A DNA stretch of 64,000 nucleotides from G965213525 sp965213525 (GTDB lineage: Bacteria; Actinomycetota; Acidimicrobiia; Acidimicrobiales; Poriferisodalaceae). Shown here in pieces: positions 37,269-45,770 of this stretch. The stretch covers positions 2,356,001 to 2,420,000 of the forward strand of contig OZ243889.1 of NCBI GenBank assembly GCA_965213525.1, read 5' to 3'. Within the stretch, counting starts at the first letter, position 1. Each line of letters starts with the position of its first letter. Under the pieces are notes generated by a model, which made no database searches, was not told the DNA's origin, and saw only the letters and a list, made by a program, of their open reading frames with translations. Both the position numbers and the translations under genes were made by a program.

Positions 37269-37514
37269 GTTCGCCTTCGGGCGGCCCGAGGGGCCGCGCC
37301 GTGCGGCTCAGATCCACCCCGTTCGCCTTCGGGCGGCCCACAGGCCGCGCCGTGCGGCTCAGATCCACCCCGTTCGCCTTCGGGCGGCCCACAGGCCGCG
37401 CCGTGCGGCTCAGATCCACCCCGTTCGCCTTCGGGCGGCCCACAGGCCGCGCCGTGCGGCTCAGATCCACCCCGTTCGCCTTCGGGCGGCCCACAGGCCG
37501 CGCCGTGCGGCTCA
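37269..37514. repeat. 51-bp tandem repeat array between nuoD and nuoE (about 5 copies)
   Basis: Units begin GTTCGCCTTCGGGCGGCC and end GCTCAGATCCACCCC. A 52-bp variant lies at 37269-37320. Exact 51-bp copies follow at 37321-37371, 37372-37422 and 37423-37473, and a partial copy from 37474 ends at the nuoD stop codon. Each unit contains self-complementary GCGGCC/GGCCGC and CGCC/GGCG arms, so the nuo transcript would form a row of hairpins here. The nuoE start region (CGGCTCATCG) also resembles the unit's GCTCAGATC junction. There are no spacers, so it is not CRISPR. The 253-bp gap (37259-37511) holds nothing else. Confidence 0.92.
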
Positions 37515-38825
37515 ACGGTCCACCTCGCCCATGATCGGGTCGATCGAGGCGAGGGTGGCGATGCCGTCGGCGAGCAGGCCTCCGTGCAGCACGTAGGGGA
37601 CGCACTGCAGGTTGTAGAAGCTCGGCCCCCGGATGTGCATCCGCCACGGCTTGGTGCCGCCGTCGCTCACCAGGTAGCAGCCGAGCTCGCCCCGAGGCGA
37701 CTCGACGGCCACGTAGACCTCGCCCTCGGGCACCTTGAAGCCGTCGGTGAAGATCTTGAAGTGGTGGATCAACGCTTCCATCGACTCGTCGATGCGCAGG
37801 CGGGGCGGGGGCGTGAGCTTCTTGTCCTGGGCCCGGTAGTCACCGGGTGGCATGTGCTCGAGGCACTGGCGCACGATGCGCATCGACTCGCGGATCTCGT
37901 GCAGACGGATGGCGTACCGGTCGAACGTGTCGCCGAAGGCCCCGACGATGACGTCGAAGTCGACCTGGTCGTAGGCGAGGTAGGGATCGTCACGGCGCAG
38001 GTCCCACGCCATGCCCGTCGAGCGCAGGATCGGACCGGTCACCGACAGCGACAGCGCCTCGGCGGTGGTCATCACCCCGACGCCCTGGGTCCGGTCTCGC
38101 CAGATCGGCTGACCGGTCATCAAGGTGTCGAACTCGTCGAGGCGGCCCGGCAGCGTCTGGAGGATGCGCTCGAGGTCGTCCTCCCAGCCGTCGTGCAGAT
38201 CGACGGCGACGCCCCCCGGGCGGATGTAGTTGTGGTTCATCCGCAGGCCGGTGACGGCCTCGAGGAAGCGCAGCACGTCCTCGCGCTCACGCCACCCGTA
38301 GAGCATCATCCCGACCGCGCCGAGGTCCATGCCGTTGGTGGCCATGAACAGCAGGTGCGAGCTCATCCGGTTGAGCTCGCACATCATCATGCGGATCCAC
38401 GTGGCCCGGGGTGGGACCTCGAGCTCGAGCAGCCGCTCGACGGCCAGCGAGAAGACGAGCTCGTTGAACAGCGGGGATGCGTAGTCCATCCGCGTCACGT
38501 TCGTGGGGCCCTGGAGGAACGTGAGGTCCTCAGCCGTTCGCTCCATGCCCGTGTGGAGGTAGCCGATGATGGGCTTGGTCCTCAGGACCTGCTCGCCAGA
38601 CAGTTCGATGAGCAACCGCAGCACCCCGTGGGTGGAGGGGTGCTGGGGCCCCATGTTCATGATCATGCGCTCGTCGTTGGGGTCGGCATGGATCTCGTCG
38701 GCCGACAGCTCCGAGACGCGCAGCACCGCGTCTCGCTCGACCACCCGGGCGGTGGTGGCCGGGTCGACCAACGGCACCACCTCGACGTGGGTGGTCTCAG
38801 CGGGGGGGTTCTGGGTGAGGCTCAT
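37512..38825 (-). CDS. nuoD: NADH-quinone oxidoreductase subunit D (14-gene operon)
   Basis: The 437-residue protein starts at the ATG at 38825. The quinone-site loop NMGPQHPSTHGVLRLL keeps both histidines, and the canonical Tyr is present at residue 115 (TRMDYASPLFNEL). The motif YLHTGMERTAED has Thr where the other NuoD has Arg. The C-terminal SIDPIMGEVDR is normal. The N-terminal roughly 45 residues are an extra acidic segment. The stop codon lies at the edge of the 51-bp repeat array. Confidence 0.96.
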   Translation of the reverse strand: MSLTQNPPAETTHVEVVPLVDPATTARVVERDAVLRVSELSADEIHADPNDERMIMNMGPQHPSTHGVLRLLIELSGEQVLRTKPIIGYLHTGMERTAEDLTFLQGPTNVTRMDYASPLFNELVFSLAVERLLELEVPPRATWIRMMMCELNRMSSHLLFMATNGMDLGAVGMMLYGWREREDVLRFLEAVTGLRMNHNYIRPGGVAVDLHDGWEDDLERILQTLPGRLDEFDTLMTGQPIWRDRTQGVGVMTTAEALSLSVTGPILRSTGMAWDLRRDDPYLAYDQVDFDVIVGAFGDTFDRYAIRLHEIRESMRIVRQCLEHMPPGDYRAQDKKLTPPPRLRIDESMEALIHHFKIFTDGFKVPEGEVYVAVESPRGELGCYLVSDGGTKPWRMHIRGPSFYNLQCVPYVLHGGLLADGIATLASIDPIMGEVDR

Positions 38826-38838
38826 GGCGTGCCGGGGG

Positions 38839-39465
38839 TCAGCGGACGTTGGTGGCGCTCTTGAACTGCACCGGGATCTTGCCCTGGGGCACGTCCTTGC
38901 GCAGGGGATGGCCGATCCAATCCTCGGGCATGAGGATGCGGGTGGGGTCGGGGTGGCCATCGATGGCGATGCCGAAGAGGTCGAGGATCTCCCGCTCGGC
39001 TGCATCGGCACCCGGGTACAGCGGGTAGATGGTGGCGATGCTGGCGTCGGTGCCGGGAACCTGGACGCGCACGCGCAGGCGCCGACGGGCGGTCGGATCG
39101 AGGAGGTTCACCACCACCTCGAACCGCTCGGGTTCGATCCCTGCGGGCAACGTCCGGGCCTCGTGGCCGAGGTAGTCGACGGCGGTCACGTCGCACAGCA
39201 TCGCGAACCCGTCGTCGCGAGCTGCTCCCACCGAGGCCACGTACTGCTCACGTGACGGGTGGATGACCGCCTGACCGAGTCGTCCGGTCACCGGCGCCCC
39301 GTAGCGCTCCTCGACCGGAGGCGCCTCGTCGGTGTCGTCGGTGACGGTGTCGTCGGTGACGGTGTCGTCGGTGACGGTGTCGTCGGTGACGGTGTCGTCG
39401 GTGACGGTGTCGTCGGTGACGGTGTCGTCGGTGACGGTGTCGTCAGCGTCGGTGTCGGGACTCAC
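38839..39465 (-). CDS. nuoC: NADH-quinone oxidoreductase subunit C (14-gene operon) with a TVTDD repeat N-terminus
   Basis: The GTG at 39465 overlaps the nuoB stop (GTGA); the product is 208 residues. Residues 1-50 are an acidic repeat of the pentapeptide DDTVT encoded by a 15-bp minisatellite. The 30-kDa-type domain follows (FAMLCDVTAVDYLG, YPLYPGADAAEREILDLFGI and WIGHPLRKDVPQGKIPVQF). The core is the standard size. Repeat number could vary without breaking the frame. Confidence 0.94.
   Translation of the reverse strand: MSPDTDADDTVTDDTVTDDTVTDDTVTDDTVTDDTVTDDTVTDDTDEAPPVEERYGAPVTGRLGQAVIHPSREQYVASVGAARDDGFAMLCDVTAVDYLGHEARTLPAGIEPERFEVVVNLLDPTARRRLRVRVQVPGTDASIATIYPLYPGADAAEREILDLFGIAIDGHPDPTRILMPEDWIGHPLRKDVPQGKIPVQFKSATNVR
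39331..39450. repeat. 15-bp minisatellite inside nuoC
   Basis: Seven exact contiguous copies of GGTGTCGTCGGTGAC run from 39331 to 39435. A degenerate eighth copy is at 39436-39450. It encodes the acidic DDTVT repeat at the NuoC N-terminus. The unit is a multiple of three, so slippage preserves the frame. Confidence 0.95.
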
Positions 39466-40154
39466 CGCATGCCCCGGCCGCCGGTGCGGATCACGACCGG
39501 CTCCGGTGCCGCGTCTGACGCCAGGCTCGGATCGAGGTCGATGCCGGCGCCCCCGCCCGAAGCTGCCCGACGCTCGTCGGCCTCCCCGGAGGCGATCTTG
39601 GCGTGGAGGGTCAAGATGGCGTGCATCAAGGTCTCGGGCCCCGGCGGGCACCCCGGGGCGTACACGTCGACCGGCACGACCTGGTCGACGCCCTGGACGA
39701 TGGCGTAGTTGTTGAACATGCCCCCCGTGCTGGCGCACACGCCCATGGAGATCACCCACTTGGGCTCCATCATCTGGTCGTAGACCGTCCGCAGCACCGG
39801 AGCCATCTTCTGGGACACCCGGCCGGCGACGATCATGAGGTCGGCCTGGCGGGGGGAGGCCCGGAAGGTCTCCATGCCGAAGCGGGCCAGGTCGTAGTGA
39901 CCCGCCCCGGTGGCCATCATCTCGATGGCGCAGCACGCCAGTCCGAACGTGGCGGGCATCAGGCTGCGGTAGCGGCTCCACTGCACGACCGAATCGAGTG
40001 GGGCGGTGAGGAAGTTGCGCTGCAAGCCGTCGAGCCCCTCGCCCAGCCCCAGCCGGTCCTTCAGGCGGTCCATCCCGGTGTCGGTCGACGGCGCCGTCGG
40101 CTGCGTGGCGAACTGGCGACGATCTGTTGCTGGACGTGAGCTCTCAGCCGGCAT
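39462..40154 (-). CDS. nuoB: NADH-quinone oxidoreductase subunit B (14-gene operon)
   Basis: The 230-residue protein has N2 ligands in GLACCAIEMMATG, ISMGVCASTGGMF and YAPGCPPGPETLMHA. It carries an N-terminal extension of about 45 residues and a C-terminal extension (about 45 residues, Asp/Pro/Gly-rich) compared with the 167-residue NuoB at 23.5-24.0 kb. The start directly abuts the nuoA stop. Clusters are complete. Confidence 0.95.
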   Translation of the reverse strand: MPAESSRPATDRRQFATQPTAPSTDTGMDRLKDRLGLGEGLDGLQRNFLTAPLDSVVQWSRYRSLMPATFGLACCAIEMMATGAGHYDLARFGMETFRASPRQADLMIVAGRVSQKMAPVLRTVYDQMMEPKWVISMGVCASTGGMFNNYAIVQGVDQVVPVDVYAPGCPPGPETLMHAILTLHAKIASGEADERRAASGGGAGIDLDPSLASDAAPEPVVIRTGGRGMR

Positions 40155-40706
40155 CTAGACGGTCTCGCGGGTGCGCTGAGGTCGTGGCTCGTCGAGCTCT
40201 CGACCCTCGAGACCGACCTGGCGCACGGTCCGCCGCGCCGGGTGCTGCCCGGGTGCGGCGGGTGCGAGGCTCAGCCCGGACGCAGTCGATCCCTCGATGG
40301 GGGCGCGCTCGTGGGCGAACGCCGAGGTGGCGACGGCCCGGTGGGCCTTGGAAGGACCCCAGTTGAGGCCCCCGGTGGCCAGCTCGTAGACGAAGGACAC
40401 GAAGAAGATGCCGGCGAACATCAACATGGCCAGCAGCCCGAACAGACCCAGCTCGTCGTTCTGGGTCGCCCACGGGTACAAGAAGATGATCTCGATGTCG
40501 AACATGATGAACAACATCGCCACCAGGTAGAACTTCACGGGGAAACGGCGAGGGATCGGCATCTGCTCGGAGATGCCCGACTCATAGGGAGCCGTCTTGG
40601 CCGGGAAGGGTCGTGACGGAGCCAGGAGTCGGCTGGTGAGCAGGCTCAACAGCCCGAACAGCACGCCCAGCACAGCCAGGGCCACTACGGGCAGGTACTG
40701 CTCCAT
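40155..40706 (-). CDS. nuoA: NADH-quinone oxidoreductase subunit A (14-gene operon), long C-terminus
   Basis: The ATG at 40706 gives 183 residues. The N-terminal 120 are standard NuoA with three helices, APYESGISEQMPIPRRFPVKFY and LFIMFDIEIIFLYPWA. The last roughly 60 residues (from HRAVATSAFAHERAPIEGS) are an unrecognised hydrophilic tail. It starts 33 bp after the stop of the upstream membrane-protein gene, linking the nuo operon to the bc operon. Confidence 0.94.
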   Translation of the reverse strand: MEQYLPVVALAVLGVLFGLLSLLTSRLLAPSRPFPAKTAPYESGISEQMPIPRRFPVKFYLVAMLFIMFDIEIIFLYPWATQNDELGLFGLLAMLMFAGIFFVSFVYELATGGLNWGPSKAHRAVATSAFAHERAPIEGSTASGLSLAPAAPGQHPARRTVRQVGLEGRELDEPRPQRTRETV

Positions 40707-40739
40707 CAACTGCTCCGATCGTGTCGTGGCGTCGGGCCC

Positions 40740-41564
40740 TCAGGCCGACGCCGCCTTGGCGTCGGCGTCCTGGGCAGCCCACAGGTCGTGGTCTCGGCGG
40801 TGCAGCAACCAGGCGCCCACCCCGAAGGCGATGCCCGAGGCCAGGGTGACCAGGAAGGGCGGGAAGCGGACGCTGCCCATGTCGCGCACCATCACCACGC
40901 TGAGCACCGGAGCGCTCAGGTCGGGTTCGCGTGGCGGTGGGGCGACGTTGGCATCTGGCGGCGGGGCGGGCAGCGCCGGCTGCACCTGGACGACGGCGTG
41001 GTTGGGGGTGTGGAACCACCCGAGGGGCTTGCCGTCGTAGCCGAACAGCTCGGGGTAGGCGTCCCCCCCGGTCTGGAACGCTGCGGTCGTCAGGTAGTCA
41101 GAGGTGGTGGCGCTGGCGCCGGCCAGGGCGACGATGGCGGGGTCTGACACCAGCACCTCGTCGGCGATCGAGCTGATCTCGCCCCGCAGGGGGTTGTCGT
41201 CGTCGAGGTACTCCCAGTCGCTGGGGACGATGGTGTCGTCGACGACGGTGCCGGCCTCGACCACGGGCAGCTCCTGGACGTCGTCGACCTGGCTGAAGGC
41301 GATGCCGTCACCGGTCAGCACCTCCTTGACGTTCCACTCGGGGAGGTCACCGATGAGGCCGATGGCGTAGATCCACCAGATGATGCCGATGAGGAACATC
41401 CACCCCGCCAGCCCGGTGAAGGCGATGAGGAAGCCCAGTCGACCCCCCACGTTGGTGGTCAACAGGAGGTAGACCGACCCGCACAGGACGATCACGCCGA
41501 TCAGGGTGGCGAGCAGACCGGTGAGGTAGGGGTCCCACGGGATGGCAGCCAGCACCGAAGTCAT
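40740..41564 (-). CDS. Uncharacterised membrane protein of the cytochrome bc operon
   Basis: The 274-residue protein has two N-terminal membrane helices (about 14-36 and 44-69, the latter WMFLIGIIWWIYAIGLIG). An extracytoplasmic region of about 150 residues follows (ISSIADEVLVSDPAIVALAG, then a Pro-rich PALPAPPPDANVAPPPREP). A final helix at about 235-253 leads to a charged tail. No cofactor motif is seen. It overlaps the diheme cytochrome start by 4 bases and precedes nuoA, so it is probably an accessory subunit of the bc complex. The family is not recognised. Confidence 0.75.
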   Translation of the reverse strand: MTSVLAAIPWDPYLTGLLATLIGVIVLCGSVYLLLTTNVGGRLGFLIAFTGLAGWMFLIGIIWWIYAIGLIGDLPEWNVKEVLTGDGIAFSQVDDVQELPVVEAGTVVDDTIVPSDWEYLDDDNPLRGEISSIADEVLVSDPAIVALAGASATTSDYLTTAAFQTGGDAYPELFGYDGKPLGWFHTPNHAVVQVQPALPAPPPDANVAPPPREPDLSAPVLSVVMVRDMGSVRFPPFLVTLASGIAFGVGAWLLHRRDHDLWAAQDADAKAASA

Positions 41565-42829
41565 CGCGACGAGCCTTCCAGGCGGCTCGTGCAGTAGTCG
41601 ATCTGGGCGTCGTACTGCGCCAACCTGGACTCGAACACACCCTCGTCCTCATCGGGCTGCAGCTCCGGCGGCCCTGCGTCGGCGGCCAGGTACTCCCGGC
41701 ACGCCTCACCGACCGCGGTCGGTGCGTCGTCGTCGTGGGTGAGGGAGCGCTCGTACTCGACGATGGCCAGGATCTGGTCCTCGGACAGCAGCTGGCCGAA
41801 CCCGGGCATCTGGCCGTTGCCGATGCCTCGGATGCCGTAGCCGACGTTGTCGTCGGCGCCGACGGCGATCCACTCGGCCTGCTCCTCGGCCGTCAACCAC
41901 TGCTCGGTGAGGTTCTCCTCGGCCAGGCGAGGACCGAAGGCCCCGCCACCCTGGCTGCCGATGGGCAGCTCGGTGCCCGGGGCGGCCGCATCGACGTTGG
42001 TCGCGGCTTCGACGAGCTCTTCGACGGTGAACTGCTGGGCCCACTGCCACCCCTGGGTGTGGCACCGTCCGCAGTGCTGTTGGAACAGCCACTCGCCGTC
42101 ATCGATGGGGGTGGCTGAGAGCTCCCGCGCCGCTTCCAGCTCGGCGGTGTGCTCGGCGACCACGTCCTCGGGCAGGCGCGTGATCTCGTCCAGGAAGCGT
42201 ATGACCTGGGCAATCTGCTGGTCGGTGCCCACGCCGCCGCCTTCGACGCCCCAGGCGGCCATGGGCGACCCGGGCCGGCCGTAGACGAGGATCTCGGCGA
42301 CCTCCTCCTCGCTGTAGCGCAACAGGGCGTCGTTGACCGACGGGGCGACCCATCGCACCTGGATGTTGAAGGTCGAGATGGCGCCCTCGTCGTCGATGAT
42401 GAACTCGCCGGCGTCGTCGGTGAGGGGCACCGGGAAGATGAACCCGGCCACCCCGCCGCCGCCGTCGGCGCCGTGGCAGTTCGCGCACTGGAACCCGTTC
42501 TGGTACAGCTCGGCGCCCTCGGCGACCGACCACTCGTCCAGGGCTACGTCGGCCGCGGCCTGACGCCCGGGCTCACGCAGCCAGTAGATGGGCAGCCCGA
42601 GCCCGATGATGAGCAGCATCACCACGCCGATGAACTGCCAGCGCTCGAGGCGGTTGCCCTCGAGCTGGGTGTCCGGGATGGGCGCCGAGGTGTTCGGCGC
42701 CAGCTCGATCTCCGAGCCGACCTCGTCGCGAGCCGAACGGATGTTGAACCAGTAGTACGCGATCCAGCCGATCAGGAGGACGACGGCCAAGGCCATCGCG
42801 ATCGTCCTGAACGTGCCTGAGACCTCCAT
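41561..42829 (-). CDS. Membrane-anchored diheme cytochrome c of the bc complex
   Basis: The 422-residue protein has two membrane helices (about 8-30 and 64-84), then two cytochrome c domains with heme sites CANCH (residues 115-119) and CGRCH (253-257). Methionines in YGRPGSPMAAWG and NGQMPGFGQLL are candidate axial ligands. It replaces the usual actinobacterial QcrC as electron carrier after the Rieske protein, but its two-helix N-terminus differs. ATG at 42829, 39 bp after the Rieske gene. It overlaps the next gene by 4 bases. Confidence 0.9.
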   Translation of the reverse strand: MEVSGTFRTIAMALAVVLLIGWIAYYWFNIRSARDEVGSEIELAPNTSAPIPDTQLEGNRLERWQFIGVVMLLIIGLGLPIYWLREPGRQAAADVALDEWSVAEGAELYQNGFQCANCHGADGGGGVAGFIFPVPLTDDAGEFIIDDEGAISTFNIQVRWVAPSVNDALLRYSEEEVAEILVYGRPGSPMAAWGVEGGGVGTDQQIAQVIRFLDEITRLPEDVVAEHTAELEAARELSATPIDDGEWLFQQHCGRCHTQGWQWAQQFTVEELVEAATNVDAAAPGTELPIGSQGGGAFGPRLAEENLTEQWLTAEEQAEWIAVGADDNVGYGIRGIGNGQMPGFGQLLSEDQILAIVEYERSLTHDDDAPTAVGEACREYLAADAGPPELQPDEDEGVFESRLAQYDAQIDYCTSRLEGSSR

Positions 42830-42868
42830 CAGCGAAGCGTTCCTCTCGAAGGTGGCAGCGAGCGGGGG

Positions 42869-43750
42869 CTAGTGCCCGCCGCCGGTCGTGCAGTGGGGGC
42901 CCTCGAGGCCCTGGCCGGTGGTGTCGGTGCCGTTGGGCGGTCCCTGGACGATGGTGCCGGTGTCGATGACGACCCGACCGCCGGAGGCGTCCACGGGGAA
43001 GCGGTCGAGGCCACGGGGGGCGGGGCCGGCCTTGTACTCGCCGACCCGGTTGTACTGCGACCCATGGCACGGGCACTCGAACCACTGCGAGGTGGCGCAC
43101 TCGGGCACCCGGCAGCCGAGGTGCGGGCACTTCTGGTAGAGCGCGGTCAACCCGAAGTCCTCGCCGGGCAGGGGCTGCATGCCGGCCAGGACGTTGTCGG
43201 GGTAGATGCCCGCGGCCCGGTCGAGACCCTCTGCGGGGTACTTCTGGACGTAGGCGCGAGCCTCGGGGAAGTAGGAGAAGCCCTCGGCGGGACTGCCGCT
43301 GACGATGGCGTCGAGCACGTCGTCGACCGAGCCCACGTCGACCCGGGCCCCGAACCCGCCCGACACCCGGGGCCACAGGAACGCCAGCGAGGACGCCCCG
43401 AAGCCGGCCACGCCGAGGGCGGTGAGACCGATCATCGACCGGTTCATGAACTGACGCCGGGTGACGCCGATCGCCTCGTCGTCCGGCGGTGACCACGGTT
43501 CGACCTCGCGCCGGTCGATGGTGGCCGGGGCGGTCGACCCCCGTCGGGCCAGCGCCGTCGTGCGCTCGACCTCACGCCCGGTCGGACCGGCGGGCTCGGG
43601 CCGTCGCCGCGGCTCGTCGCGAGCGAGGGTCTCGCTCGACAGGCGTCCCAGGCGCTCGGCGTCGCGCCGGCGGGTGGTGGTGAGGAACACCACCGCCGCC
43701 AGCACCACGAGGGCCGGGATGACGATGGCGATGACCGCGGTCGTGGACAT
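42869..43750 (-). CDS. qcrA: Rieske [2Fe-2S] protein of the cytochrome bc complex
   Basis: The 293-residue protein has an N-terminal helix (about 4-25) and a hydrophilic stretch. A twin-arginine-like TRRQFMNRS at about 97-105 precedes a second helix (106-125), and the Rieske domain follows. Cluster ligands are Cys208 and His210 (CPHLGC) and Cys226 and His229 (CPCHGS), with Cys213 and Cys228 as the disulfide pair. The protein carries electrons from quinol to cytochrome c. It lies between cytochrome b C-terminal half and the diheme cytochrome. Confidence 0.94.
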   Translation of the reverse strand: MSTTAVIAIVIPALVVLAAVVFLTTTRRRDAERLGRLSSETLARDEPRRRPEPAGPTGREVERTTALARRGSTAPATIDRREVEPWSPPDDEAIGVTRRQFMNRSMIGLTALGVAGFGASSLAFLWPRVSGGFGARVDVGSVDDVLDAIVSGSPAEGFSYFPEARAYVQKYPAEGLDRAAGIYPDNVLAGMQPLPGEDFGLTALYQKCPHLGCRVPECATSQWFECPCHGSQYNRVGEYKAGPAPRGLDRFPVDASGGRVVIDTGTIVQGPPNGTDTTGQGLEGPHCTTGGGH

Positions 43751-43770
43751 GGTTCAGCCTACCGAGAGGG

Positions 43771-44502
43771 TCACAGGTGGAAGATGCCGTCGAGGCCGGT
43801 CTGCCAGGGGAAGGTGAAGTTGAACCCCTGACCCCGGAAGAACGAGCTGATGATGGTGAGCACGGCCCAGAACATGAGGTGGATGGTCCACAGCGACACG
43901 GCGAACTTGCGTTGGTGGGGGTTGTTCGCCGGGTTCCGGTCGATGTAGGGGGCCAGGATCATCACCCCGAGGACCAGGCCCGGGATCATCACCCCGGCGA
44001 TCATCGGGTGGAACATCGTGAGCAGCTCTTGGAGTCCCAGGAAGTACCACGGCGCCTTGGACGGGTTCGGCGTGTCGTTGACGTTGGCCAGCTCGAGCAG
44101 CGGGGCGTTGACGAAGACCGAGAAGACCAAGAGGAACGCAGTGATGAACAGCGCCGCGACGAACTCGCCGAGCAGCAGGTGCGGCCACACGTGGACCTTG
44201 TCCTGGGGCTTGGCCTTGACGTCTTGGATCGAGCCCGACTTGACCACGGTCAAGAGGCGCTGGGTGTGCCCGCCCGGCCCGGTCGGGGCCGCCGCAGGAG
44301 CGGGGGCGGTGGCGAGTGCGGTGCCGCCGCCGGCCTTGGCGGCCTGCGAGCGCTCGAGCAGGGAGCGGGGGATGCGCTCGCCGTCGTCGTCGGTGGGGGC
44401 GCTGGCGCCTCCGGCTTCGGATGCTGCCCCGGCCTTGTTGCCCTGGGCCTTCTCACGAGCCGCCTGCGCCCGCTTCAACAGGTGCTCGGGGATCTCGGTC
44501 AT
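43771..44502 (-). CDS. Cytochrome b C-terminal subunit (subunit IV-like)
   Basis: The 243-residue protein corresponds to the C-terminal half of cytochrome b or to PetD. Three to four helices follow a 110-residue cytoplasmic N-terminus, with the quinol-site motif PSKAPWYFLGLQELL (menaquinol-type PWYF variant) near residue 147. The N-terminus carries two copies of a short motif, EIPEHLLKRAQ and RIPRSLLERSQ, also present in the divergent cytochrome c. A split cytochrome b is unusual for an actinobacterium. It lies downstream of the cytochrome b N-terminal gene. Confidence 0.9.
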   Translation of the reverse strand: MTEIPEHLLKRAQAAREKAQGNKAGAASEAGGASAPTDDDGERIPRSLLERSQAAKAGGGTALATAPAPAAAPTGPGGHTQRLLTVVKSGSIQDVKAKPQDKVHVWPHLLLGEFVAALFITAFLLVFSVFVNAPLLELANVNDTPNPSKAPWYFLGLQELLTMFHPMIAGVMIPGLVLGVMILAPYIDRNPANNPHQRKFAVSLWTIHLMFWAVLTIISSFFRGQGFNFTFPWQTGLDGIFHL

Positions 44503-44554
44503 CGTTCCTCGCTCGTCATCGTTGTGAGGCTCGCCGTCGGGATGGTCATCAGGC

Positions 44555-45337
44555 CTACAGGGGCCCCGAGATGCCGCCGTCCTTGCGGACCCGCCAGAAG
44601 TGGATCGCCATGAAGATCACGATCACGAACGGCAGGAGCAGGACGTGCAGCACGTACCAGCGCAACAGGGTGTCGGTGCCGATCTCGAAGCCGCCGAGCA
44701 GCACGAACCGCACCTGGTCGCCGAACACCGGCGTGAACCCCATCATGTTGGTGCCCACCGTCACCGCCCACAGCGCCAGCTGGTCCCACGGCAGCAGGTA
44801 GCCGGTGAAGGAGAGCAGCAACGTGAGTGACAACAGGATGATGCCGATGACCCAGTTGAACTCTCGGGGCGACTTGTAGGCCCCGTGGTAGAAGACCCGG
44901 GCCATGTGGAGGAACACCGCCAGCACCATGAGGTGGGCGGCCCAGCGGTGCATGTTGCGCACGAGCAGGCCGAAGGCGACTCCGGTCTGGAGGTTGGCGA
45001 TGTCGTCCCAGGCCGCAGCAGCGGTCGGACGGTAGAAGAACATCAAGAAGATGCCGGTGACGGTGAGCAGGATGAACAGGAAGAAGCTGAGCCCGCCCAG
45101 GCACAGCGTGTAGCTGACCTTCACCGCGTGGCGCTTGACCTTCACCGGGTGCAGGTGGTACAGCACGCTGTTCATCACGACGTAGGACCGGTTGCGGGGG
45201 CTGTCGGTGTAGCCCTTGCGGAAGATCGAGCCCGGGCGGAAGACCGAGTTCCAGACCTGGGAGTCCTGCACGGTGTCGCCCAGCTGTCCGACGCGCTCGC
45301 CGATCGTGGGCTTGGGGGTCTTGGTGGGGGTCGCCAT
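44555..45337 (-). CDS. qcrB: Cytochrome b N-terminal subunit (b6-like)
   Basis: The 260-residue protein (ATG at 45337) has four helices and all four heme b ligands: His pairs in RNMHRWAAHLMVLAVFLHMARVF and in YVLHVLLLPFVIVIFMAIHFW. GYLLPWDQLALWAVTVGTNM is the conserved segment near the Qo site. It forms the quinol oxidation core with the separate C-terminal subunit. The reading frame upstream of 45337 is not needed. Confidence 0.93.
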   Translation of the reverse strand: MATPTKTPKPTIGERVGQLGDTVQDSQVWNSVFRPGSIFRKGYTDSPRNRSYVVMNSVLYHLHPVKVKRHAVKVSYTLCLGGLSFFLFILLTVTGIFLMFFYRPTAAAAWDDIANLQTGVAFGLLVRNMHRWAAHLMVLAVFLHMARVFYHGAYKSPREFNWVIGIILLSLTLLLSFTGYLLPWDQLALWAVTVGTNMMGFTPVFGDQVRFVLLGGFEIGTDTLLRWYVLHVLLLPFVIVIFMAIHFWRVRKDGGISGPL

Positions 45338-45353
45338 CTCGTCTGACAGTCTC

Positions 45354-45770
45354 CTAGAACCGCATGCCGTAGGCGTAACCGTGGTTGTTGGTCCGTCCGT
45401 GGACGTCGCCGGTGGGCGGCGGCTGGTCTGACACCTTGCCCAGGGTGATGACCCCGGTTGGGCACCGATCGACGCACAGGGCGCACCGCGTGCAGACGTC
45501 GTCGTCGATGATGAAGATCGACGAGTCGTCGGGGTCAAGGCCAGGCGGGGCCACCCCGACCGAGTCGTCGACGGCATCGGTGGTGACCAAGAAGATGCAC
45601 TTCCACGGGCAGATGTCGACGCAGCCCTCGCAGAGGATGCACTCGGACTGGTCGATGTTGATGAACTGCTTGGGCTTGACCGCCTGGGACAGCCACTCGG
45701 CGTTGACGACCTGCAGGACGTAGTCGTCGCGGAACTCCGGCATGGGGGGGTTGGCGTCGGTGCGGGTCAT
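45354..45770 (-). CDS. 2[4Fe-4S] ferredoxin-type subunit of the bc operon
   Basis: The 138-residue protein has cluster motifs CILCEGCVDICPWKC (near residues 45-59) and CTRCALCVDRCPTG (near 95-108), separated by a loop of about 35 residues. It starts at ATG 45770, overlapping the preceding gene's stop (ATGA), and lies directly before cytochrome b. Ferredoxins are not part of classical bc1 complexes, so it may be an added subunit or an electron-entry protein. No signal peptide or membrane helix is seen, so it should be cytoplasmic. Confidence 0.88.
   Translation of the reverse strand: MTRTDANPPMPEFRDDYVLQVVNAEWLSQAVKPKQFINIDQSECILCEGCVDICPWKCIFLVTTDAVDDSVGVAPPGLDPDDSSIFIIDDDVCTRCALCVDRCPTGVITLGKVSDQPPPTGDVHGRTNNHGYAYGMRF

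Noticed and set aside
37269..37514. CRISPR-like array at the nuoD-nuoE gap
   Set aside because: Units are contiguous without unique spacers and no cas gene is present.
37255..37647. Open frame across the 51-bp repeat encoding a 17-residue repeat peptide
   Set aside because: It runs out of the repeat into the antisense of nuoD, its frame is open only because the unit is a multiple of three, and no start signal is visible.
39331..39450. CRISPR or regulatory iterons at the 15-bp repeats
   Set aside because: They are a contiguous minisatellite inside the nuoC reading frame and encode a peptide repeat.
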